NCBI GenBank assembly: GCA_900544195.1
Contig: UQUJ01000001.1
Span: 56,292 to 120,291, forward strand
From: an uncultured Alistipes sp.
GTDB taxonomy: Bacteria; Bacteroidota; Bacteroidia; Bacteroidales; UBA932
Length of the DNA: 64,000 nucleotides
Reading direction: 5' to 3'
Below the pieces are notes generated by a model that did no database searches, was not told where the DNA came from, and saw only the letters and a program-made list of their open reading frames with translations. A program made the position numbers and the translations under genes. Positions 1 to 9,302 of this stretch are shown in pieces (the stretch's first letter is position 1; each line of letters starts with the position of its first letter).

Positions 1-595
1 ACAGCAGCACCGGCTCCGGGTCAAGGCCCCTGATCGTGGCACTTCCAACGCGGGTGCTCGTGTACACGTTCTCAAGGGAAATCCAATCCTCGCCGTCCTG
101 TCTCGCCACCTCAATGATGATGTTGCTTTCTGTCGGATTCTCCCATGTCATCTTGATGCCTCCGAAACTGTCAACAATTCTCAGGGACTCGAAGATGAAC
201 TCTACCGGAGGTTTCAGAGGGCTGACCGTCACGGAGACGGGAGTGGACTCATTACGGCTCTTGTCAACGCTTGTCAGCCTCACGGTATAGTCTCCCACTT
301 TGCCGAAACCTTCGACGGTAAGTTTGTTGACATACGGGGACGCTTTGGTGAATCTTTCCACGCCGTTGATTGTGTAGGTTGCCACGACACAAAGCAGGTC
401 ATCCTCCTTGGGAGCCGTGAAAGTGATTATCGCTCCGCCGTTGATGTTCTCGACTCCTACGACCGTCGGCGGTGCGGGAGCGACATCGTCCACCTTGTCA
501 AGACCGAGTTTGCCCTCCTCGCCGCATCCGCCGGCAAAAGCGGCGCACAGCAAGGCAAGGCTGTATTTAAAGATGATTCTATCTAAACTTTTCAT
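1..595 (-). CDS. DUF4959-type surface lipoprotein, 3' end outside window
   Basis: This partial gene begins at the ATG at 595 and reads off the left edge, giving about 198 residues without a stop. The N-terminus has a lipoprotein signal ending in a lipobox with Cys24, followed by acidic residues. Residues about 35-115 look like a DUF4959 fibronectin-like module, and the next module (from about 125) resembles DUF5126. Such proteins usually end in a carbohydrate-binding DUF5000/discoidin domain, which would lie outside the window. It follows the SusD gene by 58 bp on the same strand, so it is probably the surface glycan-binding lipoprotein of this locus. The family call rests on remembered sequence patterns, not a search. 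Confidence 0.75.
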   Translation of the reverse strand, partial: MKSLDRIIFKYSLALLCAAFAGGCGEEGKLGLDKVDDVAPAPPTVVGVENINGGAIITFTAPKEDDLLCVVATYTINGVERFTKASPYVNKLTVEGFGKVGDYTVRLTSVDKSRNESTPVSVTVSPLKPPVEFIFESLRIVDSFGGIKMTWENPTESNIIIEVARQDGEDWISLENVYTSTRVGSATIRGLDPEPVLL

Positions 596-653
596 AAGCG
601 GTGATGTTCTTTATTCACTGAAAAATAACTCTTCACTCATTTCCTGAGCCGGA

Positions 654-2579
654 TCACCAGCCCGGATTCTGGACCAGGTTAGGATTCTTCAGCAAGGAAG
701 AAACCTTCAGAGGCCAGAGATAATCCTTGTAGGAATATTTAGTCCTGCGGTAGAGAGTTGTCACCCTGTAGAACTCCTGCGCGCTTTGTCCTTTGATGTT
801 CCATCCGCGCACCTCGCTCGGCAGATCCTGCTTCCACCGGCGCAGATCCCAGAAGCGCCTTCCTTCGCCTGCCATCTCGTTGAGTCTCTCGTTCCTGATA
901 ATCTGTCTCATGCCGCCTTGTGTCATCGGCTTGTCCGGATTTATGGAGTACTTCCCCCACGAATCCACAACGCCCTCGAGACCGGCTCTCTCACGCACAA
1001 GGTCAACATATCTGTAAACCTCATCGTCCGGACTGTCCTTCACCTCATTCAAGGCCTCGGCGTACATCAGATAGAGATCCGCGAGACGGATGATCGGGAA
1101 GGCATAACGGTACGGACTCCAGCTGCCGGAAGTCAGGTTGCACTCATAGCTGCAGACTTTCTTGTTGAGATAGCCTGTGTAGGAGTGATCCTCCGATGTG
1201 CTTCGTCCGGACACTTCCCGCGCCCTGAAGCGGTACAAGCCAAGATTCCGCTGTTCGTCATTCGTATATCCCTTGCCGTACCAGGTGCCGCGGTCGAAAG
1301 CGAGGCTCGCATAGAAGCGCGGCTCTCTCTCGAGATGGAGGGCAGCCGTTTCAGCACCGAGTTCAAGAATATACCTGTTGTCGCCCTCGTCAGGAATGGT
1401 CATTATCGAATATCTCTTCGGATAGTTCTCCGACCAGAATGCTCCGTTGTCCTCGGAAATCGGCACTCCGTGGGAAGAATAGAAAGTCTCCGCGACCGAC
1501 AGGGTAGGAGCGAGAACAGACCTTGCGTTCCAGTTGTTTCCTTTAGTGTGCTTCGCCATCGACACGGTCTCAAGTCCCGTGACGTTGCGTGTGCTACCCC
1601 AGAGAATCTCCTTGTTCCATTTCTCCGTCACGGCACCCTTGATGCTCAGGATCCTCTTTGTCGCATCAGAAATGCTGGACAAGGCCAGATGATAGGTGTA
1701 AAGCGCATGCCCATGACTTTCGGCAAGTTGAATGGCTTCCATCGCGGCGTCAGCCGCTTTCTGCCACTTGTTCTTGTCCGGTTCCGCGGAGCCGAAAATA
1801 TTCCTGTCCCTGTTGTCCTTGACAGACGCATAGTCAGCGTTGCCGTTGAACAGCGGACTGGCGGCCAGCAAAAGTACCTGAGCCTTCACGGACTTGGCGA
1901 TTATCTGTGTGGCTCTGCCGAGTTCTATCAGCTCATCCGCGATGGTGACAGGCAGATCCTTCGCCGCTTCGTCCAGCAGTGCAACAATGTAGGCCACCAC
2001 ATCATCGACCGGGTCCCTGTAGCGACGCACCTCTTCCTGAGAGGAGTCTATGCTGATGTTCTCGTCCATGATAGGAATCGGCCCGTACAGGGAGAAAAGG
2101 TAGTAGTGGTAATATGCCTTGAGGAACTTCACCTCCGCTATCCATCGCACGCGTTCATATTCCTCGATGTCCTCCGGCTTGTGGATATTCTCTAAAAAAG
2201 TGTTGCAGTCCCGGATTGCCACCCACAGGTTCGTCCCTCCGTTCCCGCCGTCCCAGTAATTCTGCCACGGGTCGTTGCTGTTCTGCTCTCCTCGTCCGAT
2301 CTCCCAAGCGTTCAGGCTTATGCGCCGTTCTATGAATCCCGTTCCTTTCGGGATAAGCCAGTGCTCGTCCCCTGCAAGGAAGCCTATCGATCCTCCCTGA
2401 TCCCAGGAAGGAAGATAGCTGTAGCAGGTGTAAAGGAACTTGAATGAGTTTATCCTGTTGCTGAAGGCGTTGTCCAGACTCGGTGTCCCTTCGGGTACAA
2501 TGTTGAGGTAGTCGCCGCACGATGTCCCCGTAAAAGTGAGTGTGAGAGCAATGGTTGCTCCAAGTATTATCTTTTTCAT
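654..2579 (-). CDS. SusD/RagB-family outer-membrane nutrient-binding lipoprotein
   Basis: The 641-residue protein has a lipoprotein signal with Cys21 after a TGTS lipobox. It then has the SusD pattern of N-terminal TPR-like helices, a variable ligand-binding middle, and a C-terminal segment with the family-typical RNERLNEMAGEGRRFWDLRRW stretch around residue 575. SusD proteins cap the SusC pore on the cell surface and bind the incoming glycan or peptide. It lies 17 bp downstream of its SusC partner on the same strand. A 469-codon open frame on the opposite strand is a shadow of this gene. The substrate cannot be read from the sequence. Confidence 0.95.
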   Translation of the reverse strand: MKKIILGATIALTLTFTGTSCGDYLNIVPEGTPSLDNAFSNRINSFKFLYTCYSYLPSWDQGGSIGFLAGDEHWLIPKGTGFIERRISLNAWEIGRGEQNSNDPWQNYWDGGNGGTNLWVAIRDCNTFLENIHKPEDIEEYERVRWIAEVKFLKAYYHYYLFSLYGPIPIMDENISIDSSQEEVRRYRDPVDDVVAYIVALLDEAAKDLPVTIADELIELGRATQIIAKSVKAQVLLLAASPLFNGNADYASVKDNRDRNIFGSAEPDKNKWQKAADAAMEAIQLAESHGHALYTYHLALSSISDATKRILSIKGAVTEKWNKEILWGSTRNVTGLETVSMAKHTKGNNWNARSVLAPTLSVAETFYSSHGVPISEDNGAFWSENYPKRYSIMTIPDEGDNRYILELGAETAALHLEREPRFYASLAFDRGTWYGKGYTNDEQRNLGLYRFRAREVSGRSTSEDHSYTGYLNKKVCSYECNLTSGSWSPYRYAFPIIRLADLYLMYAEALNEVKDSPDDEVYRYVDLVRERAGLEGVVDSWGKYSINPDKPMTQGGMRQIIRNERLNEMAGEGRRFWDLRRWKQDLPSEVRGWNIKGQSAQEFYRVTTLYRRTKYSYKDYLWPLKVSSLLKNPNLVQNPGW

Positions 2580-2596
2580 ATATCGTGTGACTTTAA

Positions 2597-5500
2597 TTAT
2601 AGTGAAACCTGAATGCCAATGTTGACGACTCGCTGGAGCGGATAACCGAGGCCGTTGCCGCCCATCTCCGTGTCCCAGACCTTGAATCTGGAGAAGTTGT
2701 ACAGATTGGTTCCGTTGAGGTATACCCTGAGGTTCTCAAGACCTATCCTCTGCGCGATGCGGCGAGGAAGAGTATAGCCCAGTTCCGCTGACTTAAGCCG
2801 TAGGAAAGCCCCGTTGCGCAGCCACCATGTGCTCGTTTGCTCATTGTTCCTGATCGAGGTGTCGGAAAGGCGAGGCCAGAATGCATAGGCGTTCTGGTTC
2901 GTCTCGCTCCAATGATCATCGGCTACAACCTTAAGCAGGGCGTTGGTCACGACCTTCCCGCCCATGATATTGTCCGGGTCATAGTTTGCGAACGGAGTGA
3001 TGCGGCTTGCCGAGATGAAGAAGGACGAGCGGGCAGAGCCCTGGAAGAAACAGCTCAAGTCAAAGGCTTTCCATCCGAAAGACAAGCCGAATCCATAAAT
3101 TATCTCCGGAGTGGTTGGGTAGCCTATCGGAACCCTGTCCTGCTCGTCTATGATTCCGTCCCTGTTGATGTCCTTGTACTTGATGTCTCCCGCCATGCAG
3201 TCACCGAAACTCTGCTTGGGCGAGTTGGCGACATCCTCCTCGTCGATGAACAGGCGCTCGGCTATGAATCCGTATGCCTGGCTGATTTTGCTGCCGATGC
3301 GCGAACGCCACGGAGTGGCCGAGTAGTCCGGTTCCTCGAACTTCGAGTACTTGCTCGTGGCATAGGTGAAATTGCCTCTGACCGTGGCCCAGAGGTCCTT
3401 GTTGAACGAGTGGGAGTAGTCAAGTGAGATGTCCACGCCCTCCCCCTTGGCCTCTCCAAGGTTAGCCATCGGATTGACGCGGAATCCCACCAGAGAAGGG
3501 ATGTCCGCACGTGTCTGCAGGATGTTCGTCCTCCTTTCGCGGAAATATTCGGCCTGCAGCTCCACCTTGTCGAAGAACTTCACTTCGATTCCGGTGTTCA
3601 GCTTATGGGATATCTCCCATCCGATGCGCGGGTTGGCGTAACGATTGACTGTAATACCGGTCATTGTGACATTGTTGTAGGAGGTGCTGAAGTCAGTTCC
3701 AAACGCGAAGCCCCTGTTGCCGTCGTTCATGTTCACCTCGGAAAGGTAGAAGAAGCGGTTGGCGGACGATGAGATCTCATCGTTGCCCACCAGTCCGTAG
3801 GAAGCCTTCAGTTTGAGGAAATTGATTGCCTTTGAAAGTTTTCCGCCCTTCCAGAATCCCTCGTTTGACACTACCCATCCAAGTCCGAATGAAGGGAAGA
3901 AGCCCCACCTGTGGCTCTTGTCGAAGCGCTCCGAGCCATTGTAGCCGAAGTTGAACTCGGTGAAATATCGGTCGGCGTACCCATAGGTGAAACGACCTGC
4001 GAGGCCGAGGTTCCTTCTCGGAAGAGAGAGCTGCAAAGTGCTTTCGTTCGCCGACTTGCCCTCCCTTGCGGTGAAGACAAGCAAGCCGCTCACATTGTGC
4101 CTGTCTCTGAAAATCCGGTCATAGGAGAGAGCTGCCTCCATGTAGATGGAGCTGCTGATCGTCTTGGCTCCCTGGGTATATCCCAGATAGTCTGTGCCGC
4201 TCTCGGGATTAATGGCCGACAGGGTGTATTCATCCGTGGCCTTGTCGTAGATGCCTATGGTGTAGTAGAAAGGCACATATGCCCTGTAAAGGTCATAGTA
4301 GGACTCTCGGGAGACGTTGCCAAGCAGACGTCCGTTCAGCCCTTGGGTGATGAAGGAGAAGTCCTGCTTCAGTTCCAGCTGTGCCAGAACGACCGTGTTC
4401 TCGTATTCCTTGTAGCCTCGCGCCATCTCAGCGTACGGATTCAGGTAGTTGGCGTCTCTGCCGTAGTTTCCGAAAAGGACATTCTTCGATGTCTTGTTCT
4501 GCTTGTCGGGGGCGAAGAAAGCCGGGAATCGTACAGGGCTTGCCTTGATCGCCTTCGCGTACATGGACGCTCCTCCGTCAATCGGACCCTGGTAGCTGTC
4601 GAAGGTGCCGCTTACCCTGACCGCCAGTTCCGTGGTCTTTGTGAGGTTGATGTTCACATTGGACCGTACGGTGTACTTGTCGAGTTTGATGTTGTTGTCG
4701 AAGAGGTTCTTCGGCACCTGCTTGAGTATACCGTTGTCCCTTGAATATGAAAGGGCGACATAATAGCGGGCGACACGTCCTCCTCCGCTTATGTTCATGT
4801 TCCCCCTATAGTTGGATGTGTAGTCCTTGAAGAGCATTTGTTTCCAGTCCACCGTCGGATAGACATAGGGATTAAGACCTCGTTCCCTTGCGGCGATCTC
4901 GCTTTCCAGATAAGGTAAGGCGTTGTTCGGATTGCGTGTACGCACCGCCTCGTTGTGCAGGTACATGAATGTGATCGGATCGGCGATATCGACTTCCCTC
5001 ACCGGAGCCGATATTGAGTTCTCCGCGCGGAAAGACAGCTTCATCTTCCCTTCCGCACCCTCCTTGGTAGTGACAAGGATCACACCGTTGGCTCCGCGCG
5101 CGCCGTAGAGGGCGGTGGCGGTGGCGTCCTTGAGAATGGAGAAACTTGCGATGTCATCCGGGTTAAGCCTGGCCAAGTCGGATGAGGTGAGCTCTACATT
5201 GTCGATAAGAATCAACGGATTCGCCTTTCCTGTTCCGAACGTGGTGACACCGCGGATGAAGAATTCCGCGTTGTCCTGCCCCGGCTCTCCGCTTCTCTGA
5301 TAGGCAACCACTCCAGCAAGTTTTCCGGCGAATCCTGTGGTCAGGTTACTGGTCGGGGTCTTCAGCTCCGCCGGTCGCACTGTGGTCACGGAACCGAGCA
5401 CCGACTCCTTTTTCTGCTTGGCGAAAGCCACGACCGTTGCATCCTCAATCGTCATCCCGGTGTCCTCCACCAGGGTGATCACACGGAACGCATTTAGTTT

Positions 5501-5836
5501 ATCCGGACTGAACGGGATGACTTTCTTCTGGTAGCCGATTATGTAGACTTCCACGGTCTTTGTGCCTGCGGGAACCTTGAGGGAGAAGTCACCGTTGAGA
5601 TCCGTGGTTGTGCCTACTGATGTCCCGGGTACATAGACACCCGCTCCCGCGATCGGTTCGTTGTTGAAGTCCAGAACAACTCCTTTGATCGTATATGTTC
5701 CGGTTTGAGACTGAGGGCTTATGGCCTTCGGACTTGCCGAGGCGTGAAAGGGGTACAGAATCATGGCTAAGGTCAAGACTAAAGCCTCGGTTAGTCCGAT
5801 TACTGCCCACCTGTGGATTCTTGTGGTCATAGGCAT
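2597..5836 (-). CDS. SusC/RagA-family TonB-linked outer-membrane transporter
   Basis: A TonB-dependent importer of about 1079 residues. After the signal region it has a carboxypeptidase-D-like regulatory domain (about residues 45-130), a TonB-box and plug region with the conserved 'GTGKANPLILIDN' and 'LKDATATALYGARGANGV' segments, then a long beta-barrel ending in an aromatic-rich C-terminus. The frame can be extended to a TTG at 5881 overlapping the upstream stop, but ATG codons at 5836 and 5830 lie just before the signal peptide, and TTG starts are rare in Bacteroidota, so I use 5836. It forms an operon with the upstream regulatory-domain gene and the downstream SusD. The cargo is unknown. 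Confidence 0.93.
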   Translation of the reverse strand: MPMTTRIHRWAVIGLTEALVLTLAMILYPFHASASPKAISPQSQTGTYTIKGVVLDFNNEPIAGAGVYVPGTSVGTTTDLNGDFSLKVPAGTKTVEVYIIGYQKKVIPFSPDKLNAFRVITLVEDTGMTIEDATVVAFAKQKKESVLGSVTTVRPAELKTPTSNLTTGFAGKLAGVVAYQRSGEPGQDNAEFFIRGVTTFGTGKANPLILIDNVELTSSDLARLNPDDIASFSILKDATATALYGARGANGVILVTTKEGAEGKMKLSFRAENSISAPVREVDIADPITFMYLHNEAVRTRNPNNALPYLESEIAARERGLNPYVYPTVDWKQMLFKDYTSNYRGNMNISGGGRVARYYVALSYSRDNGILKQVPKNLFDNNIKLDKYTVRSNVNINLTKTTELAVRVSGTFDSYQGPIDGGASMYAKAIKASPVRFPAFFAPDKQNKTSKNVLFGNYGRDANYLNPYAEMARGYKEYENTVVLAQLELKQDFSFITQGLNGRLLGNVSRESYYDLYRAYVPFYYTIGIYDKATDEYTLSAINPESGTDYLGYTQGAKTISSSIYMEAALSYDRIFRDRHNVSGLLVFTAREGKSANESTLQLSLPRRNLGLAGRFTYGYADRYFTEFNFGYNGSERFDKSHRWGFFPSFGLGWVVSNEGFWKGGKLSKAINFLKLKASYGLVGNDEISSSANRFFYLSEVNMNDGNRGFAFGTDFSTSYNNVTMTGITVNRYANPRIGWEISHKLNTGIEVKFFDKVELQAEYFRERRTNILQTRADIPSLVGFRVNPMANLGEAKGEGVDISLDYSHSFNKDLWATVRGNFTYATSKYSKFEEPDYSATPWRSRIGSKISQAYGFIAERLFIDEEDVANSPKQSFGDCMAGDIKYKDINRDGIIDEQDRVPIGYPTTPEIIYGFGLSFGWKAFDLSCFFQGSARSSFFISASRITPFANYDPDNIMGGKVVTNALLKVVADDHWSETNQNAYAFWPRLSDTSIRNNEQTSTWWLRNGAFLRLKSAELGYTLPRRIAQRIGLENLRVYLNGTNLYNFSRFKVWDTEMGGNGLGYPLQRVVNIGIQVSL

Positions 5837-5877
5837 GATTGAATTAAATGGGTTTGAGTTGATTGATATGTTCAGTT

Positions 5878-7224
5878 TCAATGTGTTCCTCGGCGTTCAA
5901 GCCGACGGATTATGCGGCGGATGACGGCATCGATGGACTTGTCCGGCTCGATGACGTTGTAGTCACCCCAGAAGTCGTCGTCCCGGAAGTCGCCGACCTT
6001 CTCGGAGAGGAAGTCCTTGAAACGGATCCTCTCGTCCGCGCCTATCCGCGCGGGAGCCTCGTTGTGGGCGGTGACGGCCATCTCGCCGGTGATGACGTAG
6101 TTGTTGCGGAAAAAGGACTTTCCCTTTCTGGACGAGAGGTTGATCCTCATCAGGCTGTAGTCATAGTACCATGTGTCCCCGAATCGTTTGTAGTTGACGG
6201 CGTAGTCAGCCTTGGTGATGTAGAACCTCGTGTCCGGAGGCCTCTTGACGACCATTATCCCTGCCGCCTTCTCCTCCCGTCCCTTGACATTCAGGGAGAG
6301 TTCGATCCTGCCTATCGCAAGACTCCCGCTCTCGATGTACAGTCGTCCGGAATAGAGGATCTCCTCCGAGCCGTCGATCTGGGTGAACGTGACCACGTAG
6401 AAGAACAGGCCATCCCTCAACACCGGTTCGCCCATTGCGAACCTGTAATGTCGTTCCACTTCTCTGAGCCAGACTCCCGCGAACGGATTCTTCACATTGT
6501 CCATGTCAAGAGCGGCCACCACTCCACCTCGGAAGCGGATAAGGATGCTGTCTGCGGCTCTGTAATCAGTGCTGGCGCGGCCTTTGAATATTCTGGCCCT
6601 GTCATTCTGAAAGGAGGTGTAGGACGCCTTGTTGATGTCGATCACAGCCTCGCTCAAGGTCAGATACCTGCCGCTCTGCCGTCGTATGATCTCCCTGTAG
6701 AACGCAGTCATGCCGGTGGTGACGGACGGATAGTTGTCTTTCACCTTGTCATAAGCCTCATTAAAAAGATCCAAAGGATCGATTGACCTGATGACGGCGG
6801 GATCCAGAGTGAACGAGACCGGTGGAAGCTGGATTCCATACGGTTTGTCCGGACAGGATCCCGAGAAATCCTCCACACTCAAGGTAACGGTCACATAGCC
6901 AAGAAAACTGACCCTTATCTCATCCTCGGGCAAGACATCCATCGGAAGCTTCAGCGAGAAGAAACCCTCGGAGTTGCTTACGTTGGAGACTCCGGACACG
7001 ACGTGTGTGACGGAGGCGAAAGCCAGGGAATGACCGTCGGAGGAGTCGGTTATCTTTCCATAGACGATGGGAATCCGCAGACTGTCCTGCGGCACGGATG
7101 ACAAGGCCGGAGCGGACAGCGTGAAAAGGAATGCTGTCAAGGACGCGTATGCCAACCGGACAAGGGTGGCACGAAGGTCAGGGGATACAGTGGTGCATGC
7201 TACGCCAACATCTGGAGTCTGCAT
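5878..7224 (-). CDS. carboxypeptidase-regulatory-like domain protein
   Basis: A secreted or outer-membrane protein of 448 residues. A signal segment (about residues 18-45) is followed by a CarboxypepD_reg-like beta-sandwich (about 50-135). The rest is a beta-rich region of the type seen in DUF5686-like Bacteroidota proteins, with a 'TAFYREIIRR' motif near residue 190. It is the first gene of the operon with SusC, SusD and the DUF4959 lipoprotein, and no glycosidase accompanies them in the window. The ATG at 7224 is preferred over the adjacent TTG. Function is unknown; a role in envelope assembly or transport is inferred from context only. Confidence 0.7.
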   Translation of the reverse strand: MQTPDVGVACTTVSPDLRATLVRLAYASLTAFLFTLSAPALSSVPQDSLRIPIVYGKITDSSDGHSLAFASVTHVVSGVSNVSNSEGFFSLKLPMDVLPEDEIRVSFLGYVTVTLSVEDFSGSCPDKPYGIQLPPVSFTLDPAVIRSIDPLDLFNEAYDKVKDNYPSVTTGMTAFYREIIRRQSGRYLTLSEAVIDINKASYTSFQNDRARIFKGRASTDYRAADSILIRFRGGVVAALDMDNVKNPFAGVWLREVERHYRFAMGEPVLRDGLFFYVVTFTQIDGSEEILYSGRLYIESGSLAIGRIELSLNVKGREEKAAGIMVVKRPPDTRFYITKADYAVNYKRFGDTWYYDYSLMRINLSSRKGKSFFRNNYVITGEMAVTAHNEAPARIGADERIRFKDFLSEKVGDFRDDDFWGDYNVIEPDKSIDAVIRRIIRRLERRGTH

Positions 7225-7379
7225 CAAAACTATTGAATGTACTCATGCGTTCAAGGGTTTCTTATGTTGCACTTCCGTTCGTATGATGATGGGATGCTTA
7301 TGAAAGGATGTAGCCTTGTCGAAAGAATCCTCTGTCTGTTGGTTCCGGTTACAATGATATTGATAATAATTCTAATTTG

Positions 7380-7387
7380 CAAATATA
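7380..7387 (-). promoter_or_regulatory. candidate -7 box for the 7224 operon
   Basis: On the minus strand the octamer TATATTTG fits the Bacteroidota -7 consensus TAnnTTTG. It lies about 155 bp before the ATG at 7224 and after the tandem terminators of the upstream operon. No clear -33 TTTG sits at the usual 19-21 bp spacing. Confidence 0.35.
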
Positions 7388-7467
7388 ATGTGCAATAATG
7401 CGAACATTTTGATTTACTGCTTGTTGCGCAAACGTTTTTGTTGGCTATCGCATAATTCAACCTGGTT

Positions 7468-7493
7468 AAAAAACCGCCTGACCGTCGGGCGGT
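7468..7493 (-). terminator. rho-independent terminator, minus strand
   Basis: The arms ACCGCC and GGCGGT (7473-7493, with inner pairs) are followed on the minus strand by a run of six T. It is the second of two hairpins after the SusD stop at 7618 and separates this pair from the 7224 operon. Confidence 0.7.
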
Positions 7494-7532
7494 CCGCTCT
7501 GGTGTGACACCTGATCCCTTGGACTTGGGCTT

Positions 7533-7569
7533 AAAAAAACTCGTGGTACCGGATTAAGTACCACGAGTT
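7533..7569 (-). terminator. 12-bp stem terminator after the second SusD gene
   Basis: A perfect 12-bp stem (7538-7549 with 7558-7569) and 8-nt loop are followed on the minus strand by seven T. It lies about 50 bp past the SusD stop. The plus side also has a short T-rich tail, so it could act in both directions. Confidence 0.8.
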
Positions 7570-7617
7570 CTTTTATTGTGTTGGCTGGCAAATTAGTTGT
7601 CTGCCACGCGGACTTCG

Positions 7618-9288
7618 TTAGAAGTTACCCTTGGCGGCGTTGTCCCACCATACGCGGGTTCCGCCCTGGTCGCCGGAGTGGCCGGTCTTGCTGGAGTTCT
7701 CCTTGTTGAGGAGCTCGATACCGGTCTTGAGACCCTCGGCGTTGGTGTCACCGGCATTGCTGCTGTAGATCTGGCGGCGTACGCCTTCCTCTGTGGTGAC
7801 GGCTCCGTTGCTCTCGTTGACGTAGGCAGGGAAGAGAACCGGATAGCCGGTACGCCTCTGCTCGGCCCAGGCCTCGGTTGAGAGAGGGAAGAGCGCGATG
7901 TACTTCTGGGTCATGATGCGGGCGAGCTTGTCCTCGTTGGAGGCATTGTTGTCCCACTTCACGCCCAGCTTGTTGAGGGCTTTGGTGTTGAGTTTCGGAT
8001 CGAAAGGATCGACGAAATCAATCTGCGTGTCGGTTCCGCTGATGTACTTCTCGACAGCGCCTTTCGCATATTCCGCGATCTCGGCGTACTTGCCCTTGTA
8101 GGCAAGCTCATTCGCCATCGAGGTTCTGATGCCTTCCTCGTAGAGGGACTTCACGTCGCCGGATGTCCAGCCCCTGAGGGCGGCCTCGGCAAGGAGGAAG
8201 TAGGACTCGGCCTGCTTGAAGATCGGAAGCGGAGCGCTGTAGATGCCCTTGCTGTTGTTGCCGTCTACCCAACCGGAGAGCTTGCCCCAGTTGTTCGGCT
8301 TGCCTGGCAGACCGCTGGCGAACCTGATGCCGTAGTAGCCGGTTCCCTTCGCAACTTCCTTTCCGTCGGAGGTGGTGAACTTGTCCTGGTTCTTCGCCAT
8401 GTACAGAGGCTGGCGAGGATCCTTGAGACCTGACATCAATGTCACGAGGTTGGCGTTGAATCCGCAGTCTCCCCAAGCGAACATAAGCCAAAGCTCGTTC
8501 TCTAGACTCTTGTCGATCATGATGTCCTTGCCGCCGTTGGCGAGGGTGTTGCCCGCTGCCGCCTTGGCGATCGCAGGAAGGTCGTAGCCCGCGGCCTTCA
8601 TCTCGTCCGCTCTCTTGGAAAGACGCAGGGCGATACGGAGTCTCATCGTGTTGGCCACCTTCTTCCACATCTCGAAGTCGCCGCCGCACCAGATGTCGAA
8701 TGTGCCGAGTCCGGCCTTTTCGTCATCTGTAGGCTTGTTGAAGGCGTCCAATGCCTTCTGAGTGTCGTCAAGCATTGTCTGGTAGAGCTGCTGCTGGCTG
8801 TCAAACGGGAAGTATGACTCATATTCACCGGACAGGATGGAGCTGTGGGCGAGAGGGCCGTACACGTCGGTGGTCATCATAAGGCTGTAGGCCTGTACGA
8901 TTCTCATCACGCCGGCGAGGGCTGGCTGGTTCTTGCCGTCAAGGGTGGCGATCAGTCGCCTTGTGTTGTTGAACACGTGGAGGTAGTGGTTCTCGTACAT
9001 ACCGCCCGAGTGTCCTCTGTTCTCGCCCATGTCACCGTTGGTGAAGTTTCCGTTAGGGGTCATGAAGTAACCGCTGTAGAAATCCACGGTGAGGTTTGTC
9101 CAGAACTGGAACATGTTCTGCTGAGGAGGGTAGCAGTACTGCATCGGCTCAGCGCACTGGGATGAGAGAGGAAGATCGCCCGGGTTCACCTGGACATCGC
9201 TTGTGTTCATCTTCTCGAAGTCGCCCGTACAGGCTACGATTCCGAGTCCGAACAAGGCCGCTACTGAATATTTTAAAATATTTTTCAT
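7618..9288 (-). CDS. SusD-like lipoprotein (SusD_2 type)
   Basis: A 556-residue lipoprotein with a short signal and lipobox Cys20 (VACTGD). It then has the helical scaffold of the SusD-like_2 group: 'YENHYLHVFNN' and 'QAYSLMMTTDVYGPLAH' near residues 100-145 are typical. It differs from the classical SusD at 654 by lacking the RNERxxE signature. Its partner SusC lies 14 bp upstream, and tandem terminators close the transcript. SusCD pairs of this group often stand alone and may import peptides or mixed nutrients, but the cargo here is unknown. Confidence 0.92.
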   Translation of the reverse strand: MKNILKYSVAALFGLGIVACTGDFEKMNTSDVQVNPGDLPLSSQCAEPMQYCYPPQQNMFQFWTNLTVDFYSGYFMTPNGNFTNGDMGENRGHSGGMYENHYLHVFNNTRRLIATLDGKNQPALAGVMRIVQAYSLMMTTDVYGPLAHSSILSGEYESYFPFDSQQQLYQTMLDDTQKALDAFNKPTDDEKAGLGTFDIWCGGDFEMWKKVANTMRLRIALRLSKRADEMKAAGYDLPAIAKAAAGNTLANGGKDIMIDKSLENELWLMFAWGDCGFNANLVTLMSGLKDPRQPLYMAKNQDKFTTSDGKEVAKGTGYYGIRFASGLPGKPNNWGKLSGWVDGNNSKGIYSAPLPIFKQAESYFLLAEAALRGWTSGDVKSLYEEGIRTSMANELAYKGKYAEIAEYAKGAVEKYISGTDTQIDFVDPFDPKLNTKALNKLGVKWDNNASNEDKLARIMTQKYIALFPLSTEAWAEQRRTGYPVLFPAYVNESNGAVTTEEGVRRQIYSSNAGDTNAEGLKTGIELLNKENSSKTGHSGDQGGTRVWWDNAAKGNF

Positions 9289-9302
9289 TGTCTTGGAAAT
9301 TT

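Noticed and set aside
786..2195. A 469-codon open frame opposite the first SusD gene
   Set aside because: It mirrors the coding frame of SusD on the other strand. It has no family pattern or signal, and SusD is unmistakable.
5837..5881. TTG-started extension of the first SusC overlapping the upstream stop
   Set aside because: TTG starts are unusual in this phylum, and two ATG codons lie just before the signal peptide.
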